Below are positions 6,437 to 14,019 of a DNA stretch of 14,019 nucleotides, in pieces (the first letter of the stretch is position 1; each line of letters opens with the position of its first letter). The DNA is from an uncultured Flavobacteriales bacterium (GTDB lineage: Bacteria; Bacteroidota; Bacteroidia; Flavobacteriales; CALTNV01). The position numbers were made by a program, and so were the translations under genes. Where the stretch lies: contig CALTNV010000111.1 in the NCBI GenBank assembly GCA_943845485.1, forward strand, positions 1 through 14,019, in the 5' to 3' direction. The notes beneath the pieces are model-generated. The model saw nothing but the letters and a program-made list of their open reading frames with translations, was not told the DNA's origin and ran no database searches.

Positions 6437-7762
6437 TTATTCCGTTAAAATTTTTAATATTTCCATTCTTTTTTTTAATAATTTTTTAATTAACTCATTT
6501 TTAGTATACCATAACCAAAAAAATCTCAATCTTTTTTTGGTTATGCTTACCCAATTTCCATAATTTAAAGCAAAATAGCCTGTTAATGGCATACTAAAAA
6601 TATATAAAACTAAATATGCGTAATCTTTGGTAAATTGATAAAATATAATTGTTAATATTAAATAATATATAGGAAATAATATTAAACCAAAAATAGTTCT
6701 AACACTACTATAATATTCAACTTCTTTAGTAATTTTTTTGGTTATTAAATTAACCACCCTATAAGGGATAAAATTATTAATGAGTCCATAAATATAAACT
6801 GTAGAACCGATTATAAATGGGATGAAATAGACGATTGAAATTTTTAAAAAATTTATCTTGTTATTCTTGAAAAAGAAAATGCTATTTGATAAATTTAGTT
6901 TGTCTAAATATTTATTAAATAATATTAAATCTTTATTTAATAAGTTATACTTTTTAATGTTGTTTTCTTTTAGATATTTAAGTTTAATTAAAATAACATT
7001 TGATTTAAAAACGAATGAATCAACATTCTCTTTATCCAATATTCCTTGAGGAGCCTCCCCTTCTAAAATTAAAAAGGCCTCCATTTTTTTTACCAATGTA
7101 TCTTGATCTTGATCTTCTGTAATTACAATAAGTTTTTCAAGTCGTTCTTGAATTTCATTAGTAATAGAAGTAACGGTTTTCCTTTCATTATCAATGATTT
7201 CACTTTTATAATCTTGAATGGAAATAACATTTCCAATTTCAATTAAAATTTTACTTCTAAATGTGTGACCATCTGTATAATTAATTCCTACTGGCAAAAT
7301 TTTAACAGGTAAATCAAACTCATTTCTTTTACAAGATTCAATTGCAATTCGTGCTGCTCCTGTTTTTAAAGGTCTTAATCGTCTTTCTGGATAAGATGTC
7401 CCTTCAGGAAAAATTAATAATACATCTTTATTTTCTAAAATTTTATAGGATTCTTCTAAACTATCATGATTGTTAATAACATCAACTTTTTTATCCCCTT
7501 TTCTAACAATAGGAACTAATTTTAGTTTCTTTAATAACCATCTTTTAGCTGGAGTATTAAAAAATGTTGCCTTTGCCATAAAATGTAAAGGTCGCTTTAA
7601 AATAAAAGCTACCATCCAAGCATCCATAAGAGTATTTGGATGATTAGCAACAATTAACAGAGGTCCTTTCTTTGGGATATTCCCTTTGTTGTTTACCTTT
7701 ATTTCTTTATAATACGTTTGAATACCAATACCTAGTATAAACTTTAATGTTTGATATATCAT
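6437..7762 (-). CDS. Membrane 1-acyl-/glycerol-3-phosphate-type acyltransferase (PlsC domain, GPAT-like C-terminus)
   Basis: A 441-residue lipid acyltransferase, probably acting at the inner membrane in phospholipid synthesis. The PlsC domain occupies roughly 25-200. It contains NHPNTLMD (40-47; His41 and Asp47, spacing HX5D as in Gat/Gpt-type enzymes), a basic block with KATFF (64-68) and IVRKG (85-89), FPEGTS (118-123), and LPVGINY (156-162). A charged helical linker follows. The C-terminal third has three hydrophobic segments (about 306-328, 355-376 and 380-400). The stretch NFIPYRVVNLITKKI, then EVEYYSSVRTIFGLILFPIYY, resembles eukaryotic Gpt2/Sct1-type GPATs. The end is strongly basic (KKLLKKRMEILK). 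No lipobox or signal peptide is present. It converges with the helicase gene (45-base gap) and sits below the operon terminator at 7807-7854, so it should have its own promoter, which I cannot identify. The acyl acceptor is not proven. Confidence 0.85.
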   Translation of the reverse strand: MIYQTLKFILGIGIQTYYKEIKVNNKGNIPKKGPLLIVANHPNTLMDAWMVAFILKRPLHFMAKATFFNTPAKRWLLKKLKLVPIVRKGDKKVDVINNHDSLEESYKILENKDVLLIFPEGTSYPERRLRPLKTGAARIAIESCKRNEFDLPVKILPVGINYTDGHTFRSKILIEIGNVISIQDYKSEIIDNERKTVTSITNEIQERLEKLIVITEDQDQDTLVKKMEAFLILEGEAPQGILDKENVDSFVFKSNVILIKLKYLKENNIKKYNLLNKDLILFNKYLDKLNLSNSIFFFKNNKINFLKISIVYFIPFIIGSTVYIYGLINNFIPYRVVNLITKKITKEVEYYSSVRTIFGLILFPIYYLILTIIFYQFTKDYAYLVLYIFSMPLTGYFALNYGNWVSITKKRLRFFWLWYTKNELIKKLLKKRMEILKILTE

Positions 7763-7773
7763 ATAAAAAATAT

Positions 7774-7791
7774 TTACTATGGTAATAGTAA
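7774..7791. repeat. Short inverted repeat upstream of the acyltransferase gene
   Basis: TTACTAT (7774-7780) and ATAGTAA (7785-7791) form a perfect 7-bp stem with loop GGTA, 11 bases upstream of the start codon at 7762. It could be an operator or a leader hairpin. In such AT-rich DNA it may also be chance. Confidence 0.25.
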
Positions 7792-7806
7792 TATATGAAA
7801 TTTTAA

Positions 7807-7854
7807 TAACATAAAAAAGCAGCTAATTAAATCATTAGCTGCTTTTTTATGTTA
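7807..7854 (-). terminator. Strong intrinsic terminator of the four-gene operon ending in pepD
   Basis: The arms 7807-7826 and 7835-7854 are perfectly complementary over 20 bp around the 8-base loop TTAAATCA. The core GCAGCTAA/TTAGCTGC is flanked by A6 on one side and T6 on the other. On the minus strand this gives a stem followed by TTTTTTATGTT, starting 16 bases after the pepD stop. The mirror-image A/T tracts mean it could also stop plus-strand transcripts. Confidence 0.9.
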
Positions 7855-7869
7855 AAAATATAGGAAGTT

Positions 7870-9333
7870 TTAATTTTTTATAGGAGTTTGCTTTAGCACT
7901 TCTTTTAAATATTCCCAAAATTTTTGAACAGAAGCTATATCTACTTTCTCATCTGGAGAATGAGGGTTTCTTATTGTTGGTCCAAAAGAAATCATATCTA
8001 ATTGTGGATATCTAGATCCTAAAATACCACACTCTAAACCTGCATGACAAGCCATTACCTTCGGATCTTCATTAAATAAACCAATATAAATATCTTTCAT
8101 AACAGATAAAATTGGAGATTCAGAATTTGGTGCCCATCCTGGATATGATCCTGTATATTCAACATCAGCACCTATTAAATTAAATACACCTCCAACTTTA
8201 TAAGCTACATCCATTTTTGAAGATTCCACAGAACTTCTTTGGAGAGATTGAGACATAAATTCACCATTTGATAAAAGTACACGTGCTAAACTTGAAGAAG
8301 CTTCAACTAAGCCTTCAATCTCAGGACTCATTCTATACACTCCATTAAAAACAGCTTTTAAAGCATTTACGATTTTAACTTGGTCTTCTTTAAGCATTAC
8401 TTTTTTAGGTAATACTGTTTTTGTAAATTCAACCGCTAATGAAGGATCACTTTTAGCGTGTTCTTTTTTTATTTCTTCCGTTAAAGTATTTACAACTTTA
8501 TTTACGCTATCAACATCTTCATTAGAAATTACTACTGTTAAAACAGCTTCTCTAGGTATTGCATTTCTTAAACTACCACCATCAAAAGATGCTAAATTAA
8601 CATCATTTTCTAAACTAATTTCATTTAATAACCTATTAGCTAATAGGTTTGCATTTCCTCTCCCTAAATGAATATCCATTCCAGAATGCCCTCCTTTTAA
8701 TCCTTTAACAGTTAAATTAAAAGCTGTTGAATTAGTAGGTGTGTCAATTTCTGTATATTTCCACTTAACGTTAGTATCAATTCCACCAGCACAACCAACA
8801 GAAAGCTCATCATCATCTTCAGTATCTAAATTCAAAAGAATTTCACCATCTAACAAACCAGTTTCTAATCCAAATGCTCCCGTCATTCCCGTTTCTTCAT
8901 CTATGGTAAACAAAGCTTCTAATGCCGGATGTTCAACAGTAGTGCTAGCTAATAATGTCATTATTGTAGCAACTCCCATTCCGTTATCAGCGCCTAAAGT
9001 AGTTCCGTTTGCAGTGACCCAATCACCATCAATAAACGACTCAATACCCTGGGTAGCAAAATCAAAATTGGTATCGTTGTTTTTTTGGTGAACCATATCT
9101 AAATGAGATTGTAAAACAACTACTTTTCGATTTTCAAACCCTTTTGTTGCTGGTTTTTTTATAATAACATTTCCAGTTTTATCAACAATTGTTTCAAAAT
9201 TTAATTTTTCACCAAAGTTTTTAATGAAAGCTATAACTTCTTCTTCTTTTTTTGATGCTCTAGGAACAGCGTTTAAATCTTCAAAATTATTCCAGATTTC
9301 TTTCGGTTCTAAACTTCTAACGTCTTTACTCAT
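7870..9333 (-). CDS. pepD: Aminoacyl-histidine dipeptidase PepD (M20C metallopeptidase)
   Basis: A 487-residue cytosolic dizinc peptidase that hydrolyses dipeptides such as Xaa-His (carnosine-type) and other unblocked dipeptides. Length matches PepD (about 485). M20 residues are visible: SHLDM (76-80) with metal ligand His77 and Asp79, GADNGMG (114-120) with bridging Asp116, DEETGMTGA (145-153) with catalytic Glu146 and ligand Glu147, NLDTED (168-173) with Asp170, and PHSPDE (457-462) with His458 as last ligand. The lid/dimerisation domain is roughly 200-385 (KGLKGGHSGMDIH at 210-222). There is no signal peptide. The start at 9333 lies 6 bases after the OmpA gene stop, with no promoter between, so it is the last gene of the operon. 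No sign of degradation. The peptide-recycling role is general metabolism and does not explain the envelope genes upstream. Confidence 0.95.
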   Translation of the reverse strand: MSKDVRSLEPKEIWNNFEDLNAVPRASKKEEEVIAFIKNFGEKLNFETIVDKTGNVIIKKPATKGFENRKVVVLQSHLDMVHQKNNDTNFDFATQGIESFIDGDWVTANGTTLGADNGMGVATIMTLLASTTVEHPALEALFTIDEETGMTGAFGLETGLLDGEILLNLDTEDDDELSVGCAGGIDTNVKWKYTEIDTPTNSTAFNLTVKGLKGGHSGMDIHLGRGNANLLANRLLNEISLENDVNLASFDGGSLRNAIPREAVLTVVISNEDVDSVNKVVNTLTEEIKKEHAKSDPSLAVEFTKTVLPKKVMLKEDQVKIVNALKAVFNGVYRMSPEIEGLVEASSSLARVLLSNGEFMSQSLQRSSVESSKMDVAYKVGGVFNLIGADVEYTGSYPGWAPNSESPILSVMKDIYIGLFNEDPKVMACHAGLECGILGSRYPQLDMISFGPTIRNPHSPDEKVDIASVQKFWEYLKEVLKQTPIKN

Positions 9334-9339
9334 AATATT

Positions 9340-11313
9340 TTACTTAATAATTTTAAATTCTATTCTCCTATTCTCTTGCCTATTCAAACTATCAGTATTA
9401 GGAACAAGTGGTGAATTTTCTCCATACCCCTTAAAAATCAATCTGCTTTTAGCAATCCTACTTTGTTCTATATATAAAGATACTTCTTTTGCTCTTAAGT
9501 TGGATAACTTTAAATTATCAATTTCCGTACCAACATCATCAGTATGTCCTTGAATTTCAATTTTTAAGCCTTTGTTTTCCTTTAAAAACATTACTAATTT
9601 ATCAAGCTCAATAAATGAAGCTTCTTTTAATTCATATTTTCCAGAATCAAAATATATATTCTTTAAAATGAAGGAAGCTCCAATTTTAATAGGTGTTAAA
9701 AATATTTCTTTGTAATAATGATTTTTACTACTGTCTAATTCATTTACTTTAATTTGTTCAGAATAAGGTAAGTACCCTTTTTTAATAATTGTTAATCCAA
9801 AATCATTTATACTTGGTAAAGTAATTAAAAACTCTCCCGTATAATTATTTGATTGAATATTAGCAATGGAAAGTTGATTATCAATATTAAATAACTCACA
9901 TTGAGCACCTAATTTTGTTTTTGTGTATTTATCATAAATAATGCCTTTAAAGTAAAATACTTTATTTGGTTTTAAATGGTCAGGTAATTTAAAAGTGTAT
10001 AAATCTAAGCCACCAAAGGTACCTACTCTATCAGAAGCTATATATGCTAAACTACCATTAGGTGAAACTAAAATTGAGTTTTCATTTTCGAAGGTGTTTA
10101 TAGGATATCCAAGATTTATAGCTTGTTGCCACTCTCCATCCTCATCTTTTCTGGCCATAAAAACATCTAAACCACCCATACCTGGAAAACCATCTGATGA
10201 AAAATAAAGTGTTTGATTATCTGGATGAATAAAAACAGATTGTTCTCTCCCTTTAGAATTAATAGTTTCTGGCAATTTTACAGGTACTGACCAAGTCATA
10301 TCATCTAATAACTCTGAAGTATAAATATCTAACATTCTCCCTTTATTCGTTCTCACACCTCTTACAAAATAAAGTGTTCTTCCGTTTGAGGAAAAAGAAG
10401 GTTGAGTTTCCCAATTACCAGAATTTATGTTAGGTCCCATGTTTTTTGGAGAAGACCAGCTATTTTCAGACATTCTAAAAGAGTAATATAAATCACATGA
10501 TCCATAACCATCTCTATCATTAGGGTAACCATAAAGGGTTTCACAAGCAGTAAATATTAACATATTACCATCGGTACTTAAGGTTCCTGCCCCTTCATTA
10601 AACTTATCTTTATTTATATTAGTACCCAAGCTTATGGCATTTTTCCATTTATCATTTTCGTCTTTAATTGACAAATAAAAATCTTCTTGAAAACCATTTT
10701 TATTCCTATCATTTATTAACTCAGTATTTATGACTCTTCTGGTAAATAATATCATTTTATTATCAACCGTTAAGGTTGGAAAATACTCGTCAAATTCTGA
10801 ATTAATTGCACTACCTAAATTTATAAGTTCAATATTAACAGGTGTTTTAATTGCTTCTTTTGCAAAAGGTATATTTTGTAAAATTTGGTCAACTTCACCT
10901 AATAAATCTCCTCTATACCTATCTCTGGTGATATTATCTAAAAATAATTTCCCATAATATTCTGACTCTTCAAAATTTAGGCTCTCGTAAAAGTACTTGC
11001 ATAGTTTACCTGAACTAACATAATTTTTTTCAGGATCTATTTCAATTGCCTTTTTAAGATTACCAATAGCAAGTTTAAGATTACCTCTTTTCAAATAAAT
11101 ATTTCCAAGTAATTTATATGCTTCTGCAAATTTATCATCTTCACCAATAGCGTCTTCTAAATAGGTTATTGCTTTATCATATTTATATTCACTATAATTA
11201 ATTAAAGCCTTATTAAAATTTTTTTGCGCTTTAGGATTAACTGAGTAGCTCTGTGAAAGAGTATTAAAAGAAATTAAAATAAAAAATATAAGTATTGTGT
11301 TTATTTTAGTCAT
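9340..11313 (-). CDS. PorE-like outer-membrane/periplasmic protein: TPR, PD40 propeller, regulatory domain, OmpA
   Basis: A 657-residue exported protein. Signal peptide 1-20 or so (ILIFFILISFNTLSQ) has no lipobox cysteine. TPR repeats span about 27-150 (FNKALINYSEYKYDKAITYL; AEAYKLLGNIYLKRGNLKLA). A PD40/WD40-like beta-propeller covers about 160-445. Its blade marks include FDEYFPTLTVDNKMILF, FNEGAGTLSTDGNMLIF, WETQPSFSSNGRTLYF, REQSVFIHPDNQTLYFSS and NSILVSPNGSLAYIASDR. A carboxypeptidase-regulatory-like beta sandwich lies at 452-540. An OmpA C-terminal peptidoglycan-binding domain lies at 548-656, with IYFDSG (553-558), GHTDD (589-593) and NLKLSNLRA (600-608) giving the expected Asp and Arg. 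The layout equals that of the T9SS-linked protein PorE, though PorE of Porphyromonas is a lipoprotein; paralogues of this architecture are common, so a T9SS role is only possible. The start overlaps the hydrolase stop by 8 bases (ATGACTAA), implying translational coupling. Confidence 0.88.
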   Translation of the reverse strand: MTKINTILIFFILISFNTLSQSYSVNPKAQKNFNKALINYSEYKYDKAITYLEDAIGEDDKFAEAYKLLGNIYLKRGNLKLAIGNLKKAIEIDPEKNYVSSGKLCKYFYESLNFEESEYYGKLFLDNITRDRYRGDLLGEVDQILQNIPFAKEAIKTPVNIELINLGSAINSEFDEYFPTLTVDNKMILFTRRVINTELINDRNKNGFQEDFYLSIKDENDKWKNAISLGTNINKDKFNEGAGTLSTDGNMLIFTACETLYGYPNDRDGYGSCDLYYSFRMSENSWSSPKNMGPNINSGNWETQPSFSSNGRTLYFVRGVRTNKGRMLDIYTSELLDDMTWSVPVKLPETINSKGREQSVFIHPDNQTLYFSSDGFPGMGGLDVFMARKDEDGEWQQAINLGYPINTFENENSILVSPNGSLAYIASDRVGTFGGLDLYTFKLPDHLKPNKVFYFKGIIYDKYTKTKLGAQCELFNIDNQLSIANIQSNNYTGEFLITLPSINDFGLTIIKKGYLPYSEQIKVNELDSSKNHYYKEIFLTPIKIGASFILKNIYFDSGKYELKEASFIELDKLVMFLKENKGLKIEIQGHTDDVGTEIDNLKLSNLRAKEVSLYIEQSRIAKSRLIFKGYGENSPLVPNTDSLNRQENRRIEFKIIK

Positions 11314-12157
11314 TTAAAATAAATTTTAATGTTTCATTAACCAATAAACTTGCTTCCTCTGGTAAATCTCCATCAAATGGATGAGAAGTATTAAAAACAT
11401 GATTGGCATTTTTAATTTCAAAATATTTAGCATGGGCTACTTTTGATTTTATAAGTAATGCCTCTTCTTTTAGCACTGTTTCATCTAATTCAGCATGTAC
11501 TACAAGAATTGGTTTTTTTAGTTTGTTTAATATACTAGGAATATCAAACCGATTTTTATTTTTAACAAAATCTTCATAAAATTGATACTTTAAAGGCATT
11601 TGTTGTTTGGTTCGTGAATTTTCAATAAAAACCACTTTATTTTTTTTCCAATAAGCTAAAGCCTCTGCATCATTAAATCTTTTTTCAAAGTCAGAAACAC
11701 CAGCCCAAGTAACTATTTTAGTTATCTTATTATGATGATATCCTTCGGTTATGGCAACGCCACCTCCTCTACTATGGCCAATTAAAGTGATGTTTTTTGT
11801 GTCAATAATAGTATTAATTTCTTTATTAGTTAAAAGTTCATCTATAACTGTTTGAACATCAAAAATTTCTTTAGAATAGTTATTTTCTGAAAAAGCTTCT
11901 AAATCTGGAAAATCAATGGGGTTTTCAACAGTTCCTCCATTATGACTAAAATTCATTTTACAAAATACAACATGTTGAGATGTAAACAATTTGGCTATTT
12001 CATCCCAAGCACCCCAATCTTTGTATCCTTTAAAACCATGAAGTAAAATAACTAATGGTAGTTTACGATGAACCACTGAACCTTTGGGGATAAAAATATC
12101 ATATAAACTTAATCTATTATCTGCTCCCGTATAAATATTATTCTTTAAAATTTTCAT
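11306..12157 (-). CDS. Cytosolic alpha/beta hydrolase (dienelactone-hydrolase/FrsA-like)
   Basis: A 283-residue serine hydrolase without a signal peptide. Family marks: strand and oxyanion segment VILLHGFKGYKDW (36-48), nucleophile elbow IGHSRGGG (126-133) with Ser129, acid Asp225 in HAELDE, and His253 in NANHVF, which give a complete triad in normal order. Between them, residues about 160-210 form a helical cap. The order and the GHSRGG elbow fit small esterases related to dienelactone hydrolase and peptidase S9-like proteins; the substrate cannot be told. The start ATG overlaps the stop of the VWA gene (ATGA, 4 bases) and its own stop overlaps the OmpA gene by 8 bases, so expression is tied to that operon. 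Confidence 0.88.
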   Translation of the reverse strand: MKILKNNIYTGADNRLSLYDIFIPKGSVVHRKLPLVILLHGFKGYKDWGAWDEIAKLFTSQHVVFCKMNFSHNGGTVENPIDFPDLEAFSENNYSKEIFDVQTVIDELLTNKEINTIIDTKNITLIGHSRGGGVAITEGYHHNKITKIVTWAGVSDFEKRFNDAEALAYWKKNKVVFIENSRTKQQMPLKYQFYEDFVKNKNRFDIPSILNKLKKPILVVHAELDETVLKEEALLIKSKVAHAKYFEIKNANHVFNTSHPFDGDLPEEASLLVNETLKFILND

Positions 12158-14019
12158 ATATTATAATACTTTAAAATAAACCACTCTATACCAAACGAAA
12201 TAACTATCATTATTAATAAATACCAATAATTAATGATTAACTTATTTTCTACACTTACTTCATTTACTGATGTTTTATCAAAGTTTTGATTAATATAATT
12301 GATTATATTTTGGGTATTTAAGCCTGGAAAATACTTCCCATTACTATTTTTAGCTATTTTTTTGAGCATGATAGAATCACTTTCAGAAACTAAAAATTCT
12401 TCAAAATAATCTTTAACTGTAAACTTTCCTTCTTTACTTATTCTTTTTCCATTAAGCTTTGTAAAAACTTCAATATTATAATTTCCTTGATTTAAGTTTT
12501 TTACAATTGTTGTATATTTTCCGTTATTCTCTTTAAGAGGAAAGCTTAATTCTTCAACCTCTTTAGATGAGATATTACAAAAAACATCTAAACCAGTAAT
12601 AAACTCATTACTATTGCTTAAAGTTTTAACAGAAACTGAAAAAGGCTCACCTTTTGTTACTACTTGATTATATAACAACTGTATTCTCTCGTCTTTACTT
12701 TGTTGTAAACTACTTACTATTAAATCTTTAAAAACGGACTCTATTTGTTTATTTTCATTAAAACGCAGTGCCCACAACTTACTAAGAGAGGTTAAAATTT
12801 TACGTGGAGATGAAAATTCACGATAAAGAATAACTGGAACATTATTTGAGTAAACAATTGGTGTACTAACATTTACATCTTTAAACTGAAGAGGGACGTA
12901 ATTAATAGAAGGATAAACAGTTATCTGTTCAATTGAAAAGTTTAATAAATTAAAAGTTTTATTAAATTCAAAAGTCTTTATTGTACTAATATCATTTAAA
13001 TTATCTACACCAAAATTTTCTTTAATCATGCCAAGATAATTTTCTTTTGAATTATAGGCAATCAATGCTAAATAAGGAATGTTTTTGTTAGTTAAAAACT
13101 CTTGAACATCAATACTTTTTTGGGAAGTGAAAATATCATATAAAATATAAAATTCATTTTTATTTATTGATTTATGATTAAATGTCTTGAAATTTTTAAA
13201 CTCAAAAACAATTGAAGTGTTTTCTTGAAAAAGACGGCTAAAATACTGAATATCAGGACTTATATACTCATATAACAAAACTACTTTTTTTCGATCTTGA
13301 TAAGTTTGCACATAAAATACATTATTGTTGTTTAATGTATTTTGTTCTCCAGCTAATGCAGTTACTTTAACCTCATACTTATCATAACCAATTTTGTTTG
13401 ATTTGACATTAAAGTCGGTTGAAACATTTCTCTTTGAGTTAACTGATACTTTTTTAACTTTTAAAAGTTTATCGTTTTTATACAAACAAACTTTTACTGA
13501 TTCATCATCAACCTTTGTTAACTCTAACAAAACATCTATAGATAAGGTTTCATTTAATTCAATTTTATTATCAGCTTTAACATCATAAATAGAAATATCT
13601 TTTAACGGAGTTAAGCGTCCAACATTAGTGGTAATTATAGGGAAAAAAGCTTGACTTGAAGTAAACAAAGGTAACTCCCCATAATTATGAACTCCATCTG
13701 AAAATAAAATAGCTCCAACGGTATTCTCTCCTTTTTCATGATTAATTAAATAATCAATTGGTAAAGAAATATTAGTATGTTGGCCGTTTATTAAACTATC
13801 TGTTTTTAAATGAATCTTTTTATCAAAATACACTGTTTTAATATCAAATTCATTTTTTAAGGTTGATTTTAATTCATCAATCTTAAAAAATAAACTGTCC
13901 TTATGAATCCCTAAATTAATTGATTCTGATTGATCTATTAAAAAACTAATAGAAGGTTTTTTAATCTGATTATTGATTTTTGAACAGATGGCTCTAGTAA
14001 AAGAAATAAAATCATCAAT
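12154..14019 (-). CDS. VWA-domain membrane protein, N-terminus beyond the window
   Basis: The frame is open from the stop at 12154 to the window edge: 621 residues are visible and the true start lies outside. The GTG at 13833 is internal, since the 62 codons before it are coding. The visible part begins with a von Willebrand A-type domain: FLIDQSESI (26-34) carries the metal-site pattern D-x-S-x-S (Asp29, Ser31, Ser33), and ILFSDGVHN (104-112) carries the later Asp108. Beta-rich segments follow. A Rossmann-like stretch begins near residue 245 (KVVLLYEYISPDIQYFSRLF) and resembles the glutamine-amidotransferase-like part of related Bacteroidota proteins, without an obvious catalytic Cys. The C-terminus has one membrane segment (about 597-615, WYLLIMIVISFGIEWFIL) followed by LKYYNI. 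Relatives usually begin with two membrane helices, expected outside the window. Function is unknown. Most of the chain is probably periplasmic. Confidence 0.82.
   Translation of the reverse strand: MDDFISFTRAICSKINNQIKKPSISFLIDQSESINLGIHKDSLFFKIDELKSTLKNEFDIKTVYFDKKIHLKTDSLINGQHTNISLPIDYLINHEKGENTVGAILFSDGVHNYGELPLFTSSQAFFPIITTNVGRLTPLKDISIYDVKADNKIELNETLSIDVLLELTKVDDESVKVCLYKNDKLLKVKKVSVNSKRNVSTDFNVKSNKIGYDKYEVKVTALAGEQNTLNNNNVFYVQTYQDRKKVVLLYEYISPDIQYFSRLFQENTSIVFEFKNFKTFNHKSINKNEFYILYDIFTSQKSIDVQEFLTNKNIPYLALIAYNSKENYLGMIKENFGVDNLNDISTIKTFEFNKTFNLLNFSIEQITVYPSINYVPLQFKDVNVSTPIVYSNNVPVILYREFSSPRKILTSLSKLWALRFNENKQIESVFKDLIVSSLQQSKDERIQLLYNQVVTKGEPFSVSVKTLSNSNEFITGLDVFCNISSKEVEELSFPLKENNGKYTTIVKNLNQGNYNIEVFTKLNGKRISKEGKFTVKDYFEEFLVSESDSIMLKKIAKNSNGKYFPGLNTQNIINYINQNFDKTSVNEVSVENKLIINYWYLLIMIVISFGIEWFILKYYNI

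Noticed and set aside
8741..9553. Plus-strand open frames 8741-9091 and 9224-9553
   Set aside because: They lie antisense to the pepD and OmpA coding sequences, are low-complexity Ser/Leu-rich and show no family motifs.
13831..13833. GTG 13833 as start of a 559-residue protein
   Set aside because: Upstream codons to the window edge are open and encode the DxSxS half of the VWA domain, so the GTG is an internal valine.
1..14019. CRISPR arrays, insertion sequences, tRNA or rRNA genes, defence or secretion gene clusters
   Set aside because: No regularly spaced repeats, transposase motifs, cloverleaf-like or rRNA-like segments were seen, and the genes present are ordinary chromosomal families.

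Overview
The window (about 30% G+C by eye) looks like chromosome from a member of the Bacteroidota, most likely a flavobacterium-type marine or environmental species. Four things point there. One secreted protein carries a type IX secretion (T9SS) C-terminal sorting domain. An outer-membrane protein has the TPR / PD40 propeller / regulatory-domain / OmpA architecture of PorE-like proteins. One gene is an acyltransferase-GNAT fusion of the OlsF type. Starts lack Shine-Dalgarno sequences, and several genes have upstream matches to the Bacteroidota -7 element TAnnTTTG.

Layout. 1-210 (minus) is the N-terminus of a lipoprotein cut by the window edge. 510-1694 (minus) is a secreted alpha/beta hydrolase with a T9SS tail. 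1826-3619 (minus) is one OlsF-like bifunctional acyltransferase gene interrupted by a single in-frame TAG, so it appears as two reading frames. 3817-4446 (minus) is a typical 2-Cys peroxiredoxin followed by a hairpin. A divergent intergenic region at 4447-4617 separates it from the only plus-strand unit, a GreA/GreB C-terminal-like protein (4618-5076) and a DbpA-type DEAD-box RNA helicase (5078-6391), one base apart. Converging on that pair is a membrane glycerol-phosphate-type acyltransferase (6437-7762, minus).

From 14019 down to 7870 lies a tight minus-strand operon: a VWA-domain membrane protein (N-terminus outside the window), an alpha/beta hydrolase overlapping it by 4 bases, a PorE-like OmpA protein overlapping that by 8 bases, and the dipeptidase PepD 6 bases later. 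A 20-bp perfect hairpin with A/T tracts closes the operon.

Functional themes are envelope and lipid metabolism (two acyltransferase genes, OmpA protein, lipoprotein), secretion (T9SS cargo), peroxide defence and RNA/transcription housekeeping. I see no mobile elements, CRISPR arrays, tRNA or rRNA genes, and no clear new multi-gene system. The item most worth a second look is the premature amber codon at a position expected to be tryptophan in the acyltransferase-GNAT fusion, with everything downstream intact and in frame. The perfect -7 element only four bases before the Gre-like start codon, which predicts a leaderless mRNA, comes next.
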